Assembly: GCA_007122215.1 (NCBI GenBank)
Contig: SKUG01000040.1
Span: 1-7,210 of the forward strand
Length of the DNA: 7,210 nt
DNA from: Thermoleophilia bacterium
GTDB lineage: Bacteria > Actinomycetota > Thermoleophilia > Gaiellales > SKUG01
Reading direction: 5' to 3'
Positions 1 through 5,620 of this stretch are shown here, piece after piece. The translations under genes and the position numbers were made by a program. Within the stretch, counting starts at the first letter, position 1. Every line of letters begins with the position of its first letter. Under the pieces are notes generated by a model. The model saw only the letters and a program-made list of their open reading frames with translations. It did not search any database and was not told the origin of the DNA.

Positions 1-1020
1 CTCGGCAGCCAGGTCGAGGTCCTCGGTGACCGGCTCCGCGACGACGTGCGCACGAGCGTCACGCCCGTGCGCGAGGACATCGAGCAGGCAGTCAGCGACC
101 TGCGCTCATCGGTCTCGCGGCTGGGCACGTCGCTGGATTCCGGAATCGGCCGCGTCGAGCGGGAGATGCGTGACGAGCACGGCCGGCTCGAGGGAGCCGT
201 GCAGGACACGATCGGCCGCGTCGAGCGAGGCCTGCGCGAGCAGGTTGAGCGCCTCGAGGACGTCGTGCGCGTCGAGCTGGAGCGCATCGACGAGTCGATG
301 CGGGAGGACATGCAGCAGCCGACCGCGCTCGTGCGCGAGCTGCGTGACGAGCTGCCTCGCCAGATCAACCGCCTCGAGGACATGATCCGCGAGTCGGCAC
401 CGGATGAGCAGCTGCGCACGGTCTCGGACCTGCTCGAGCGCCAGCAGGACCTCGTCGACTCGCTGCAGTCGCGGATCGACATGCAGCGCGAGGAGCTCGA
501 GCGGCACCGCCAGGTCGTGGGAGCCGAGATGCGCACCGCCGTGCGTGACGAGCTCGCGCCGGCACGCCGCGAGCTCGGGCGCCTGTCCCAGCTCGACCTC
601 GGCCAGACCCTCGGTGACATGGCTGCCGCGAGCATCGCAACGCTCGAGCGGCTCGGCGAGCTCTCCGAGAGCTCCTCGCGGGACCGCCTCCAGCGCGTGC
701 AGGACCTCGAGCAGCTGCTCGAGACCATGAGCGAGGGCTGGGGCGGGCTCTACGACTCCATGGAGACCGTCGCGTCCCGCGTGAGCGCGCTCGACGATCG
801 CGTCGATGCCTTCGAGCGCACGGTGGAGTCGATGGGACGCCTCGAGCGCCAGCTGGCGCAGGCCATCGAGACGATGGAGCACCAGTTCGAGCACAACATG
901 GGGCGGATCGGCACCCACCTCGAGTCCCTCCAGCCGGCGCCGGTCATCGTCACGGTGGACCATCCCCAGGCAACCGTCGAGAACGTGACGCGCAGCGGAT
1001 TCCAGACCGGGAAGGAATAG
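1..1020 (+). CDS. Long coiled-coil protein of unknown function (5' end outside window)
   Basis: The reading frame is open from base 1, so the gene starts upstream; 339 residues are visible before the TAG at 1018-1020. A GTG at 46 is the first possible internal start, but residues before it have the same coiled-coil character, so it is unlikely to be the true start. The protein is rich in Glu, Arg, Leu, Asp and Gln, with no Cys, membrane segment or enzymatic motif. Window residues 5-103 divide into nine consecutive 11-residue units with small or hydrophobic residues at positions 1, 4 and 8 (hendecads). Two units begin IGRVER, 22 residues apart (49 and 71). A proline-containing break follows near 107, then further helical stretches to about residue 310, and a short non-helical tail containing PAPVIVTVDHP. 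Such proteins usually act as structural or scaffold factors; the function here is not recognisable. Codons are mostly C-ending, unlike the tad-operon genes. Confidence 0.8.
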   Translation, partial: LGSQVEVLGDRLRDDVRTSVTPVREDIEQAVSDLRSSVSRLGTSLDSGIGRVEREMRDEHGRLEGAVQDTIGRVERGLREQVERLEDVVRVELERIDESMREDMQQPTALVRELRDELPRQINRLEDMIRESAPDEQLRTVSDLLERQQDLVDSLQSRIDMQREELERHRQVVGAEMRTAVRDELAPARRELGRLSQLDLGQTLGDMAAASIATLERLGELSESSSRDRLQRVQDLEQLLETMSEGWGGLYDSMETVASRVSALDDRVDAFERTVESMGRLERQLAQAIETMEHQFEHNMGRIGTHLESLQPAPVIVTVDHPQATVENVTRSGFQTGKE

Positions 1021-1030
1021 CTTCCCGGTC
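1005..1030 (+). terminator. Hairpin overlapping the stop codon of the coiled-coil gene
   Basis: GACCGGGAAG (1005-1014) and CTTCCCGGTC (1021-1030) form a perfect 10-bp stem. The 6-base loop contains the TAG stop codon at its 3' end. No long T tract follows, only GTCGTATCTAT, so it is a GC-rich terminator candidate or an mRNA 3'-end stabiliser. Confidence 0.5.
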
Positions 1031-1038
1031 GTCGTATC

Positions 1039-1059
1039 TATCCGGTACCCAACCGGATA
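1039..1059. repeat. 8-bp perfect inverted repeat in convergent gap
   Basis: TATCCGGT (1039-1046) and ACCGGATA (1052-1059) flank a 5-base loop. It lies directly after the stop-codon hairpin and may be a second terminator stem. Confidence 0.4.
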
Positions 1060-1074
1060 CCCAGAACACCCAGT

Positions 1075-1104
1075 CCGCGGTGCAGCTCACCACCTGCACC
1101 GCGG
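1075..1104. terminator. 11-bp perfect hairpin in convergent gap
   Basis: CCGCGGTGCAG (1075-1085) and CTGCACCGCGG (1094-1104) pair perfectly around an 8-base loop. It sits between the ends of two convergent genes, which fits a bidirectional terminator, though neither side has a T tract. Confidence 0.45.
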
Positions 1105-1156
1105 CACCACACCCGGCGCCCAGCCAGCCTCCACCCGGCTGTAGCGGTGCCACCCT

Positions 1157-1188
1157 CGGGGCTGGCAGCCCACCCGCTGCCAGCCCCG
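1157..1188. terminator. 13-bp perfect hairpin, likely bidirectional terminator
   Basis: CGGGGCTGGCAGC (1157-1169) and GCTGCCAGCCCCG (1176-1188) pair without mismatch around a 6-base loop. It is the strongest stem in the gap. On the + strand it is followed by TGTGTGTCT, a weakly T-rich tail. It lies 35 bases beyond the stop of the - strand pilin gene. Confidence 0.55.
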
Positions 1189-1200
1189 TGTGTGTCTGGC

Positions 1201-1217
1201 GCCCGGGAATCCCGGGC
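1201..1217 (-). terminator. Short hairpin just downstream of the pilin gene
   Basis: GCCCGGG (1201-1207) and CCCGGGC (1211-1217) form a perfect 7-bp stem with a 3-base loop, 6 bases beyond the pilin stop codon. Its place directly after a presumably abundant small mRNA suggests a terminator or 3'-end protector. Confidence 0.4.
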
Positions 1218-1222
1218 CCCGG

Positions 1223-1432
1223 TCACTGTGCCTGGCTGCGGACGGTGTCGGTGAGCTTCTTCGACATCGCCGATGCCAGCCGATCGCCGTGGCCTGCCAG
1301 CCCGCCACCGACGGCAGCGAGCAGGACAGCGACCGCGACCGCCAGCCCGACGTACTCCACCGTCGCCTGGCCGAGCTCATTCCGGAGCCTGCTGAGCCGC
1401 TGGCGATGGCTGCGTGTGATGGGTGCCTGCAT
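1223..1432 (-). CDS. Flp/Tad-type class IVb prepilin (small pilin subunit)
   Basis: This gene encodes a 69-residue protein with the layout of a Flp prepilin. It has a short basic leader (residues 1-20, many Arg), then Gly21, followed by QATVEY. If cleavage occurs after Gly21, Glu falls at mature +5 and Tyr at +6, the hallmark of the Flp class (G/XXXXEY). A hydrophobic helix follows (about 28-46), then a short amphipathic tail (GDRLASAMSKKLTDTVRSQAQ). A prepilin peptidase would cut at the membrane, and the mature subunit would polymerise through its N-terminal helix into a thin Flp pilus or a pseudopilus. The ATG is supported by a strong ribosome binding site at 1440-1445. The gene lies on the opposite strand and about 2.3 kb from the operon carrying the tadZ- and tadA-like genes, its likely assembly machinery. 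Assignment to the Flp/TadE-like group is firm from the motif; that it is the major pilin is inference. Confidence 0.85.
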   Translation of the reverse strand: MQAPITRSHRQRLSRLRNELGQATVEYVGLAVAVAVLLAAVGGGLAGHGDRLASAMSKKLTDTVRSQAQ

Positions 1433-1439
1433 GGTGCTT

Positions 1440-1445
1440 CCTCCT
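1440..1445 (-). promoter_or_regulatory. Strong ribosome binding site of the pilin gene
   Basis: On the - strand this reads AGGAGG, continuing into AAG, 7 bases before the ATG at 1432. It is a near-ideal Shine-Dalgarno sequence and fixes the start. Such strength is expected for an abundant structural subunit. Confidence 0.85.
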
Positions 1446-1575
1446 GCGTGGTGCGTGCATGGGTGCGGCCACCTCGCCTACGAGGCCGCAAGCCGGCTCG
1501 TCGGAGGGTGACCGTCGCAGGCAACGCTACGGACAGCCGCGTCACGCAGGGCATCGGGGATGTGCCCGGTGTGTG
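1446..1575 (-). other. Leader region between the dehydrogenase and pilin genes
   Basis: These bases separate the dehydrogenase stop from the pilin ribosome binding site on the - strand. The gap is long enough for a separate pilin promoter, but I see no convincing -35/-10 pair. An imperfect hairpin at 1480-1501 (ACGAG, one bulged G, CCG; then CGGCTCGT) could be a weak terminator for the dehydrogenase transcript. Confidence 0.3.
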
Positions 1576-3228
1576 TCAGCCCGCAGGTGTGCCCGTGGCA
1601 CCTGCTGCAGCCGGCGGTGCAGGCACGGCCGCCATGACGTCCCAGAGCTCCGGCTCGCTGGCGGCCGTCAGCGGCAGCTCGCCATGCTCGCCGAAGCCCA
1701 GCCAGTAGGCATCGGCCCAGCGGCTCCAGCGGTCGTCACCGGTGGCTCGGGCCATGTCATGCAGCAGCGCAACCTGCGCGATGTCGGCCAGCGCGCGGGC
1801 ACAGGTCTTGGCCTGCCACTGCGCCTCCTCGGGGCCTGCCTCGGCGATGCCCGCAAGCAGCGCATCGAGGCGGGCTGCAGCGCGCGCGGCAGCCTCCGAC
1901 CCGGCACTGGCCAGCATCTGGCCTACCTCCTGCACGAAGCCCTCGTGCGCAGCCGAGCGTCCCATCGACTCGAGCAGGTCCAGGGACTGGACGTTGGCCG
2001 GGCCCTCCCAGATCGCGGTCACCTGCGCCTCGCGGTTCAGGCGCGCGATCGCGAAGTCGTCCACGAACCCGATCCCACCGAAGACCTCCATCGCATCCCG
2101 CGTGCCCTCGACGGCATGCTCGGCGGTGCGCAGCTTCGCCAGGTGCGACCAGAACCGCGCGAGCTGGTAGTCCTGCCCGAACGGCGGCCGATCATCCCGC
2201 GCATGCTCGTAGGCCGCCGCGGCCCGGAAGGTGAGCACGAGCGAGCCCGCGCTGCGCAGCGCGAGCCCGAGCAGGTCCCGGCGCATCAGGGGCTGGTCGA
2301 CCAGGCGCTGCCCGAAGATCGTGCGGTCGCGCGCCCGCAGGCAGGCCTCGACCTGTGCCGCACGCAGCAGCGCACACGCCCCGGCAGCGTTCGCGAGCCG
2401 CGAGATCGTGAGGTTCTCCAGCGTCTGGTAGATCCCCTGTGCAGCATCACCGACCAGGCAGGCATCGCTGCCCTCGAGCGCCACCTCGCCGCTGGGCACC
2501 GCCCGCGTGGCGGGCTTGTCCTTGAGCCGTCGCACGCGCCAGTTGAGCGTGCCGTCCGGGCGGCTGCGCTCGACCAGGAAGAGCGCCGTCCCCCGCGCCC
2601 CGGGCGCTGCATCCGGCGGGCGCGCGGTGACGATCGCAACGTCGCACAGCCCGGCTCCCGAGCAGAAGTACTTCTCACCGCTCAGCTGCCATCGATCCCC
2701 GACCTGCTCGGCGATGGTGGTGCTCGCCCCGAGGTCGGTGCCGCCCTGGACCTCGGTCATCCACGTCGCCCCCCATGCCCCGCCGCTCGCGAGCGGCTCC
2801 ATCCATCGGGCGGCATGCTCGGGCGCGTACTTGTCGATGGCCTGTGCGACCTGCGCGGTGATGCAGAGGATGCAGGTGATGCCCGCATCGGGCACGAGGC
2901 TGATCCCCGCCAGCCACTGGCTCCAGCTGCCACCGCCGAAGGGCCAGGCGCCGATCGGGGCCAGCTCGCCCAGGAGCTCCTCGAGCGCGGGACTGATCCG
3001 CACCCGCTCGAGCCGCTCGCCGCGCACGTCGACCGGCACGAGCTGCGGGGCGGCATCCCGGTCGACGTGCCAGGCCACGTCGAGCACCCGCGTCGATGCC
3101 AGCCGCGCCACGGCCCCGATGTCATCCGAGCGCTCCCGCCACTCGGGAGCCCAGCGGTCGAGCACGGGCTCGAGCAGTGCCCCGGTCTGGAGGAGGTCGT
3201 GTCCGTACGAGTAGCCCTGGTGTTCCAT
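1576..3228 (-). CDS. Acyl-CoA dehydrogenase family flavoprotein, AidB-like
   Basis: The 550-residue product matches the AidB branch of acyl-CoA dehydrogenases in length (E. coli AidB is about 540) and in motif order. The N-terminal helical domain is followed by WMTEVQGGTDLG (156-167, flavin/substrate loop of the middle beta domain) and WQLSGEKYFCS (180-190). Next come SRLANAAGAC (276-285), RDAMEVFGGIGFVDD (377-391) and TAIWEGPANVQSLDLL (404-419). Glu408 in IWEGPAN occupies the catalytic-base position of the family. A C-terminal helical extension ends in an Ala/Pro/Gly-rich tail. Family members are FAD enzymes oxidising acyl-CoA thioesters. E. coli AidB itself is linked to the alkylation response and has little dehydrogenase activity, so the substrate here is open. 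The ATG at 3228 is the only far-upstream start because an in-frame TAG lies 9 bases before it; the ribosome binding site is weak. No link to the pilus genes is evident. Confidence 0.9.
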   Translation of the reverse strand: MEHQGYSYGHDLLQTGALLEPVLDRWAPEWRERSDDIGAVARLASTRVLDVAWHVDRDAAPQLVPVDVRGERLERVRISPALEELLGELAPIGAWPFGGGSWSQWLAGISLVPDAGITCILCITAQVAQAIDKYAPEHAARWMEPLASGGAWGATWMTEVQGGTDLGASTTIAEQVGDRWQLSGEKYFCSGAGLCDVAIVTARPPDAAPGARGTALFLVERSRPDGTLNWRVRRLKDKPATRAVPSGEVALEGSDACLVGDAAQGIYQTLENLTISRLANAAGACALLRAAQVEACLRARDRTIFGQRLVDQPLMRRDLLGLALRSAGSLVLTFRAAAAYEHARDDRPPFGQDYQLARFWSHLAKLRTAEHAVEGTRDAMEVFGGIGFVDDFAIARLNREAQVTAIWEGPANVQSLDLLESMGRSAAHEGFVQEVGQMLASAGSEAAARAAARLDALLAGIAEAGPEEAQWQAKTCARALADIAQVALLHDMARATGDDRWSRWADAYWLGFGEHGELPLTAASEPELWDVMAAVPAPPAAAGATGTPAG

Positions 3229-3269
3229 GTACGAGGGCTACCCGGCCCCTGCACCCCGCAACCCACTCC

Positions 3270-3300
3270 CAACTTTCCCCCACCCCCTGGGGGAAAGTCG
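3270..3300 (+). repeat. Palindromic repeat, copy 1
   Basis: ACTTTCCCCCA (3272-3282) and TGGGGGAAAGT (3288-3298) are perfect 11-bp arms around a CCCCC spacer. The whole 31-base unit recurs in reverse orientation at 3343-3373 with a single difference. It lies about 40 bases upstream of the dehydrogenase start. It could be a REP-like dispersed element or a pair of operator sites. Confidence 0.85.
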
Positions 3301-3342
3301 CAGCAGTGATGTGTCACCGTCGCAACGGCCGCGCCCTACACC

Positions 3343-3373
3343 CGACTTTCCGCCAGGGGGTGGGGGAAAGTTG
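3343..3373 (-). repeat. Palindromic repeat, copy 2 (inverted)
   Basis: ACTTTCCGCCA (3345-3355) and TGGGGGAAAGT (3361-3371) flank a GGGGG spacer. This is the reverse complement of copy 1 at 30 of 31 positions; the change at 3352 introduces one mismatch into the stem. The 42 bases between the copies are not repeated. Confidence 0.85.
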
Positions 3374-3383
3374 CCGCAGGGGC

Positions 3384-3400
3384 GTGACCGGATTGTGACC
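3384..3400 (+). promoter_or_regulatory. GTGACC direct repeat with 11-base period (possible regulator site)
   Basis: GTGACC occurs at 3384-3389 and 3395-3400, one helical turn apart. OmpR/PhoB-family regulators typically bind direct half-sites with this spacing, and such a regulator is encoded 340 bases downstream. A further CGTGACCG is at 3683-3690. Short motifs like this can arise by chance. Confidence 0.25.
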
Positions 3401-3726
3401 TCGGGGCACCAGGCGCTCGGGCAGCGTCCCGCGCGCATCCAAACACTCGACCACTGCTTGAGGAATTGCTACGGAACTGCATCGGTTTACGGCCAATGTC
3501 GTGACGTCGGAAACCGGCCACGGGCCGTCCGGATAGGCAACGGCGCCGATTCCTGCGTCGATCCTGGTCGCTCCAGCAGGTCCCGCAACCGTCCCTTGAG
3601 GCTTTTCGGCGGGCTTGCGGCCATGCAACTCCAGCGGGCACGCTGGACGACCACTGGTCATCCGGCCCGGCCCGACACCGGCCGTGACCGACAGGCCAGG
3701 CACTCAGCAGCGACCATGACGACCCC

Positions 3727-3732
3727 GAGGGG
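3727..3732 (+). promoter_or_regulatory. Ribosome binding site of the response regulator gene
   Basis: GAGGGG lies 8 bases before the ATG at 3741. A second ATG at 3733 is in another frame and too close to the site, so 3741 is the supported start. Confidence 0.65.
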
Positions 3733-3740
3733 ATGAGCCC

Positions 3741-4532
3741 ATGCCACAGACCCATGCACCCGATCCACATGCCCCATGGGCCGACGATGCCGCCAGCAAC
3801 CCCGATGCTCCCGGCGTGCTCGTGATCGAGGACGACGACACCATCGCCGGGTTCCTCGCCGACAACCTCGCCTGTGACGGCCACACCGTGCACCGGGCCG
3901 GCACCCTCGACGCCGGCTGGGCACGGCTCCGGGCCCACCAGCCAGACCTCGTGCTGCTCGACCTCACCCTGCCCGACGGCTCCGGGCTCGACCTGCTCCA
4001 GCGGGTACGCCAGGCCGACCGGGCCGGCGACATGGTCGACCCCGACGTGCCCGTGGTGATGCTCACCGCCCGCGGCGACGACCTCGACCGCGTCCGGGGC
4101 TTCGAGCGCGGCGTCGACGACTACGTCGTCAAGCCCTTCCACTATCCCGAGTTGCTGCTGCGGATGCAGGCGGTGTTGCGGCGTGCTGCGCGGTCTCCGC
4201 AGCGGGACGTGATCGCCGCTGCGGGGCTGCGGATCAATCGACTCTCGCGTGAGGTGACGGTGAATGGGCATCCGGTGGAGCTTGCCAACAAGGAGTATGA
4301 GCTGCTGGTGAAGCTGGCGTCCGAGCCGCGGCGGGTGTTTGCGAAGGACCTGCTGCTGGAGGAGGTGTGGGGGTATCGGTCGCACGGCACGACCCGGACG
4401 CTGGACTCGCATGCGAGCCGGTTGCGTCGCAAGCTGCGGCCGCATGCCGGAGGTCGTGAGTACATCGACAACGTGTGGGGCGTGGGGTACCGGCTCGCTG
4501 CAGGAGAGCCGGTGGAGGCTGCTGCCCGGTGA
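3741..4532 (+). CDS. OmpR/PhoB-family two-component response regulator
   Basis: The 263-residue product is a cytoplasmic DNA-binding transcription factor. A receiver domain (about 25-150) carries the acidic pocket E30-D31-D32, the phospho-acceptor D74 in LLDLTLPDGSG, T109 in MLTAR and K131 in VVKPF; all catalytic positions are intact. A winged-helix output domain (about 160-253) contains LANKEYELLVKLASEP, the recognition region RTLDSHASRLRRKL and the wing YIDNVWGVGYRL. The first 24 residues (His/Pro/Asp-rich) extend beyond the usual family start. The gene overlaps the kinase gene by 4 bases, making the pair a cognate system. Its + strand composition changes sharply near 4145, between the two domains: Leu codons are mainly CTC or CTG before and CTG or TTG after. 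Targets are unknown; the tad genes in the same operon and the region upstream of 3741 are the first candidates. No specific symbol can be assigned. Confidence 0.96.
   Translation: MPQTHAPDPHAPWADDAASNPDAPGVLVIEDDDTIAGFLADNLACDGHTVHRAGTLDAGWARLRAHQPDLVLLDLTLPDGSGLDLLQRVRQADRAGDMVDPDVPVVMLTARGDDLDRVRGFERGVDDYVVKPFHYPELLLRMQAVLRRAARSPQRDVIAAAGLRINRLSREVTVNGHPVELANKEYELLVKLASEPRRVFAKDLLLEEVWGYRSHGTTRTLDSHASRLRRKLRPHAGGREYIDNVWGVGYRLAAGEPVEAAAR
4514..4518 (+). promoter_or_regulatory. Ribosome binding site deciding the kinase start
   Basis: GGAGG lies 10 bases before the GTG at 4529, inside the end of the response regulator gene. It supports the GTG that overlaps the upstream TGA over an earlier in-frame ATG at 4475. 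Confidence 0.65.
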
Positions 4533-5620
4533 CGGCGCGGCTGGCATCGGTCCCGCTGGGGGTCCTGGTGATGCTGAGCGTGCTGGGCAGCGGCGTGCTC
4601 GCTGCGTGCTGGGGGATGATGCTGGTTGCCCAGGCGGCCAGTGGGGATCGTGCCCGGCTGCTGGCAGTGGGCCTGCTCGGGATCGTGGTCCTGGCTGGGG
4701 TGATGGTTGCATCGTCGGTGCTGCTGCGGGCGGTGGTCGCGCATCGGGTGGGGTTGTTGCGCGCTGCGGCCTTGCAGATGGCATCCGGGCAGGGCGTGTC
4801 GGGTGTGCCTGAGGGGCCGCGGGATGAGCTGGGCGCGCTGGCTGGTGCCATCCGCGAGGCTGGGGTGCGGCTGGCGCGGGTGGAGGCTGAGCGGCACGAG
4901 TTCCTGGCGCGGGTGTCGCATGAGCTGCGAACGCCCCTGACGATCATCCGGCAGGCTGCCTTCACCGAGCTTCGGCGGGCATCGGCGGGGGTGGGGCGGG
5001 AGCGGCTCGTGCTGATCGACAGCGAGGCGGATCGTCTGGGCCGGCTGGTGGAGGACCTGATGCTTGCGTCGTCGCTTGCGGTGGGCGGGTTGCGGATCCG
5101 CCCGCGGCGCTGCGCGGTGGCAGACCTGCTCGAGGCTGTGTCGGTGCGGTTTGCCGGAGCTGCTGTCGAGGCGGGTGTCGCGCTGTCGGTGGTCGCGGCG
5201 TCCGGGGATGGGGTTGAGGTGGATGTGGATCCGGATCGCTGGGCGCAGCTGGTGGGCAACCTCGTGACCAACGCGATCCGCCACGCGCCTGCTGGCAGCG
5301 TGGTGCGAGTTGCGGCTTCGGCTTCGGCGGGGCAGGTGGCGGTTGATGTCGCCAACCGGGCCGAGAGGGTCGAGCCGGGGAGCCTTGCGCGGGCGTTCGA
5401 GCCGTTCATGCAGGGGGCTGCGAGCACCGGGAGCGTTGGGCTGGGGCTGCCGGTTGCGCGGCAGCTTGCACGCCTGCATGGTGGCGACCTGCGCCTGGAG
5501 GCTGCCGATGGCTGGGTGTCTGCAACGGTGCTCCTGCCATGCCACGTGCAGGCCCCCGCTGCGCGAGTGACGGCCGCAGCAGGTGCGCAGGACGGTGCGG
5601 TGCGAGGGGCCGCCCAGTGA
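4529..5620 (+). CDS. Membrane histidine kinase with minimal sensor region
   Basis: The 363-residue partner of the preceding regulator starts at a GTG overlapping the upstream stop (GTGA). Two transmembrane helices (about 8-34 and 44-66) are joined by fewer than ten residues, so there is no extracellular sensor domain. A HAMP-like linker (about 67-122) follows. The phosphorylation site is H131 in FLARVSHELRTPLT. The ATP-binding domain has the N-box LVGNLVTNAIRHA (N244, N248), an F-box AFEPF and the G2 loop VGLGLP (G304-G306). The G1 box, usually DxGxG, reads VDVANRAERVEP around N276 and lacks the glycines. It resembles the N-containing variant seen in kinases such as CusS, but is more eroded. 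Activity is therefore likely but not certain. The kinase would sense a membrane or intracellular cue and phosphorylate D74 of the regulator. The C-terminal tail beyond residue 335 is Ala-rich. The next gene overlaps its stop by 4 bases. Confidence 0.94.
   Translation: MTARLASVPLGVLVMLSVLGSGVLAACWGMMLVAQAASGDRARLLAVGLLGIVVLAGVMVASSVLLRAVVAHRVGLLRAAALQMASGQGVSGVPEGPRDELGALAGAIREAGVRLARVEAERHEFLARVSHELRTPLTIIRQAAFTELRRASAGVGRERLVLIDSEADRLGRLVEDLMLASSLAVGGLRIRPRRCAVADLLEAVSVRFAGAAVEAGVALSVVAASGDGVEVDVDPDRWAQLVGNLVTNAIRHAPAGSVVRVAASASAGQVAVDVANRAERVEPGSLARAFEPFMQGAASTGSVGLGLPVARQLARLHGGDLRLEAADGWVSATVLLPCHVQAPAARVTAAAGAQDGAVRGAAQ
5604..5609 (+). promoter_or_regulatory. Ribosome binding site deciding the tadZ-like start
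   Basis: GAGGGG lies 7 bases before the GTG at 5617. This supports the 4-base overlap start rather than an in-frame ATG at 5539, which would overlap the kinase by more than 80 bases. Confidence 0.7.

Larger units (their letters stand above)
3229..3740. other. Divergent intergenic region with repeats and possible control sites
   Basis: This 512-base stretch separates the starts of the dehydrogenase (-) and the response regulator (+), so it must hold promoters for both unless transcription enters from elsewhere. It contains the palindromic repeat pair (3270-3373), two GTGACC direct repeats (3384-3400) and a third GTGACCG at 3684-3690. A somewhat less GC-rich patch lies at about 3430-3515. Possible leader hairpins are CCGCAA (3583-3588) with TTGCGG (3615-3620), and TCCAGCG (3630-3636) with CGCTGGA (3641-3647) around a GGCA loop. 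The + frame stays open across it, but the translation is Pro/Arg-rich, derives partly from the repeats and has no start signal, so I regard it as non-coding. No tRNA, CRISPR array or recognisable riboswitch was found. Confidence 0.6.

Noticed and set aside
106..963. 285-codon - strand frame opposite the coiled-coil gene
   Set aside because: His/Leu/Arg/Ala-rich mirror of a Glu/Arg/Leu coiled coil, a known artefact on the reverse strand of such genes.
1423..3309. 628-codon + strand open frame opposite the dehydrogenase
   Set aside because: It is the antisense shadow of a gene with unmistakable acyl-CoA dehydrogenase motifs. Its translation is Arg/Pro/Ala-rich and shows no domain.
3270..3373. 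CRISPR-like repeat pair
   Set aside because: Only two units, in opposite orientation, each itself a palindrome, with no further copies or cas genes.
3582..3592. CCCGCAACCGT resembling part of the cobalamin riboswitch core
   Set aside because: The other conserved cobalamin-riboswitch elements could not be found around it, and no B12-related gene follows.
3227..3736. 169-codon + strand frame filling the divergent intergenic region
   Set aside because: No ribosome binding site, derives partly from the palindromes (Pro/Gly runs), overlaps the dehydrogenase start and shows no codon bias of its neighbours.
3336..4784. 482-codon - strand open frame over the intergenic region and response regulator
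   Set aside because: It runs antisense to the response regulator, includes the palindromic repeat and has no recognisable protein features.
5539..5616. Upstream ATG start for the tadZ-like gene
   Set aside because: It would overlap the kinase by more than 80 bases, whereas the GTG at 5617 has a good ribosome binding site and a GTGA overlap.
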